Below, in pieces: positions 6,115-7,551 of a stretch of 7,551 nt of DNA. The notes below the pieces were generated by a model that worked only from the letters and a program-made list of their open reading frames with translations, did no database searches and had not been told where the DNA came from. Where the stretch lies: contig PMMN01000100.1 in assembly GCA_003162235.1 (NCBI GenBank), positions 27,646 to 35,196 of the forward strand, in the 5' to 3' direction. Made by a program: the position numbers and the translations under genes. The stretch comes from Actinomycetota bacterium (GTDB taxonomy: Bacteria; Actinomycetota; Thermoleophilia; Gaiellales; Gaiellaceae). The number at the start of each line of letters is the position of its first letter. The stretch's first letter is position 1.

Positions 6115-7172
6115 GCAGGCGTCGGGTTCGTCCAAGCCTTCTGCCGCCGGAGCGCCGCTCTCAACCCGCCGGCGCGGGCCAGAGGTATCGCCCGGCGTGC
6201 TCCGGCGCCCGCCCGCCGGTAGCGCTTCCATTCCCTCAACCCGGCGATCCGGCCGCGAAGAGGAGCAAGCTTTCCTCGCCTCAGAGCGACGAAGACCACA
6301 TAGGCGAGGTCGTGCGCCAGCATCCTCAACCCGTACCGCCTGAGTAGGCCGGTGTCGGCGTTCTTGGCAAGCAGCCTGACCCGGTTCCTGCCCGCCAGAT
6401 AGTACTTCTGCCTTGATCTGTGACCGAGCGTCGCCGAGTGGTGATGGAAGACGATTGCCTCGGGCACGTAGAGGCACCGCCAACCGTTCATCCGAGCGCG
6501 CCAGGCAACGTCGACATCCTCGAGGTAGGCGAAAAAGGACTCGTCGAACGATCCGATCTCATCCAGCATCGCTCGCCGGTACAAAGCCGCGCCGGCGCTG
6601 GCGCCGAAAACCTCGACCGTTTCTGTCTCGCTCGCGCTCAGCGGTTGCCCGAGCAGGCGGTCAGACGCGATTCCGAGGCGATCGACCTCGATCCCAGCCG
6701 AGTTGATCGTCTCCGGCCGGTCGGAAAAGCGCATCTGGGTGGCTACCGAGCCGATATCGCCGGCGGAGGCACCAGCCGCCAGCATTCGTGCGAACGCCTC
6801 CGGCTCGACCGTCGCATCGTCGTTGAGAAGAGCGACCCACTCGCCCTCCGATCGACGGACGCCAAGGCTGACCGCGGCCGAGAAGCCGGTGTTCGTCAGC
6901 TCGGCGATCACGACGGCATTCGCGAAACGGTCGGCGAAATCTCGCTCGTTCTCGGAAGTGGCCTCGTTCAGGACGAGAACCAGCTCGGCTGGGCCGTCGA
7001 CCAGGCGCAGCGCCTCCCGCACCGAGACAAGGCAATGCTCGAGAAGCTCTCCTTTCCGGTAGCTCACGACAATCACCGATAGGACGGGCTTCGTCAGAGC
7101 TGGACCTCGGCTAGCAGCGAATCGGTTAACAACTTCCTGCTCCTTAGGCGCGAATTGATCGTGATCTGCCAC
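6105..7172 (-). CDS. Family 2 glycosyltransferase (rhamnosyltransferase WbbL-like)
   Basis: A 355-residue GT-A enzyme that would add one sugar from a nucleotide donor to the lipid-linked glycan at the inner face of the membrane. The fold starts with LSVIVVSYRKGELLEHCL (31-48). NTGFSAAVSLGVRRS (93-107) follows, then the donor/metal motif LLNDDATVEP (115-124), the VFGASAGAALYRR acceptor loop (188-200), and the catalytic-base region YLEDVDVAWRARMNGW (216-231). The His triad VFHHHSAT (241-248) and RNRVRLLAKNA (262-272) are typical of the WbbL/rhamnosyltransferase branch. The C-terminal ~55 residues are Arg/Ala-rich and probably lie at the membrane surface. The start is GTG 7172, which has no Shine-Dalgarno and overlaps the end of the upstream gene by 29 bases, so translational coupling is likely. 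The donor sugar cannot be read from sequence; rhamnose is the family's commonest. Confidence 0.9.
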   Translation of the reverse strand: MADHDQFAPKEQEVVNRFAASRGPALTKPVLSVIVVSYRKGELLEHCLVSVREALRLVDGPAELVLVLNEATSENERDFADRFANAVVIAELTNTGFSAAVSLGVRRSEGEWVALLNDDATVEPEAFARMLAAGASAGDIGSVATQMRFSDRPETINSAGIEVDRLGIASDRLLGQPLSASETETVEVFGASAGAALYRRAMLDEIGSFDESFFAYLEDVDVAWRARMNGWRCLYVPEAIVFHHHSATLGHRSRQKYYLAGRNRVRLLAKNADTGLLRRYGLRMLAHDLAYVVFVALRRGKLAPLRGRIAGLREWKRYRRAGAGARRAIPLARAGGLRAALRRQKAWTNPTPAKR

Positions 7173-7551
7173 TTAATAGCCGACGCAAAAAGCTGCTGCG
7201 CAGCATCGACACCAGCAGTTTGACGGCGATACCGAGGTAAACGACGACGTTCTTCAGTACTCCTTGCGTCGCCGCGTAGTGCTTGCGATAGAAGCGGAAC
7301 ATGCCGTAGTGAAAGGCGTAGTTGAGTCGCGGCTTTCGGTACTTGCCGCTGGTGCCCGCCTTGATGTGAATCACCTTGACCGTGGGGTCGTACCAGGTCA
7401 CCCAGCCGGCCTCCGCGAAGCGGTAACAGAGATCGAGATCCTCCATGTACATCCAGTAGCCCTCATCGAAGAGGCCCACTTGACCGAGCGCGCTTCGGCG
7501 CATGAGCATGAAGGCGCCGTTGACCGCGTCGACCGGGCCGCTCTCGGTGGC
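7144..7551 (-). CDS. Family 2 glycosyltransferase, N-terminus cut by window
   Basis: The C-terminal 135 residues of a GT2 enzyme; the frame is open to the right edge. It begins in the acceptor loop (VDAVNGAFMLMRRSAL) and continues with GLFDEGYWMYMEDLDLCYRFAEAGW. That stretch holds the ED(L)D catalytic-base motif and the Arg/Gly-Trp end of the core. Then come VKVIHIKAGTSGKYRK, matching the conserved His strand, and NYAFHYGMFRFYRKHY, matching the family's acceptor-facing helix. A hydrophobic stretch (VLKNVVVYLGIAVKLLVSML) near the end suggests membrane attachment. It is a different GT2 subfamily from the gene it overlaps: this one has the W-x-Y-MEDLDL form, the other FFAYLEDVDVAW. The donor-binding half is outside the window, so substrate cannot be inferred. 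An internal ATG at 7509 is not the true start. Confidence 0.88.
   Translation of the reverse strand, partial: ATESGPVDAVNGAFMLMRRSALGQVGLFDEGYWMYMEDLDLCYRFAEAGWVTWYDPTVKVIHIKAGTSGKYRKPRLNYAFHYGMFRFYRKHYAATQGVLKNVVVYLGIAVKLLVSMLRSSFLRRLLSGRSRSIRA

Noticed and set aside
6420..7082. Plus-strand 220-codon frame
   Set aside because: It is antisense to the GT2 gene at 6105-7172, whose motifs are all intact; the plus-strand product matches no known pattern.

Overview
This window is a piece of a surface-polysaccharide (O-antigen or exopolysaccharide type) gene cluster from a high-GC bacterium. Most genes sit around 60-70% G+C, as judged from lines counted by eye. GTG and TTG starts, overlapping genes and long antisense shadow frames are all in keeping with a high-GC genome. 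An actinobacterium (for example of the Thermoleophilia type) is a reasonable guess, but no marker gene here fixes the taxon.

Layout. Positions 4519 down to 1 hold a minus-strand transcription unit in the order ABC permease (Wzm-like), ABC ATPase (Wzt-like, without the C-terminal carbohydrate-binding domain), then a very long glycosyltransferase. That last gene joins an N-terminal GT-A-like domain to a C-terminal GT4 (GT-B fold) domain and runs off the left edge. Positions 4555-5016 on the plus strand hold the C-terminal half of a dead GDP-mannose 4,6-dehydratase-like gene, with an in-frame TAA where the family has Tyr. Directly behind it is an intact GDP-mannose 4,6-dehydratase (gmd, 5034-6041). 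Positions 7551 down to 6105 hold two overlapping minus-strand family-2 glycosyltransferases, convergent with gmd. The upstream one is cut by the right edge.

How the genes work together (inference). Gmd would make GDP-4-keto-6-deoxy-mannose, the precursor of GDP-rhamnose, GDP-fucose and related sugars. The glycosyltransferases would assemble a lipid-linked glycan on the cytoplasmic face. The Wzm/Wzt-like transporter would move it across the membrane. The reductase or epimerase that completes the GDP-deoxysugar is not in this window.

Most unusual points: the truncated, stop-containing gmd-like relic that abuts the start of the transporter operon and lies in a G+C trough; the two-domain glycosyltransferase of more than 930 residues; and 37 open in-frame codons, without any start codon, between the ABC ATPase stop and the first ATG of that glycosyltransferase. 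I found no CRISPR array, tRNA, rRNA, insertion sequence or clearly new system.
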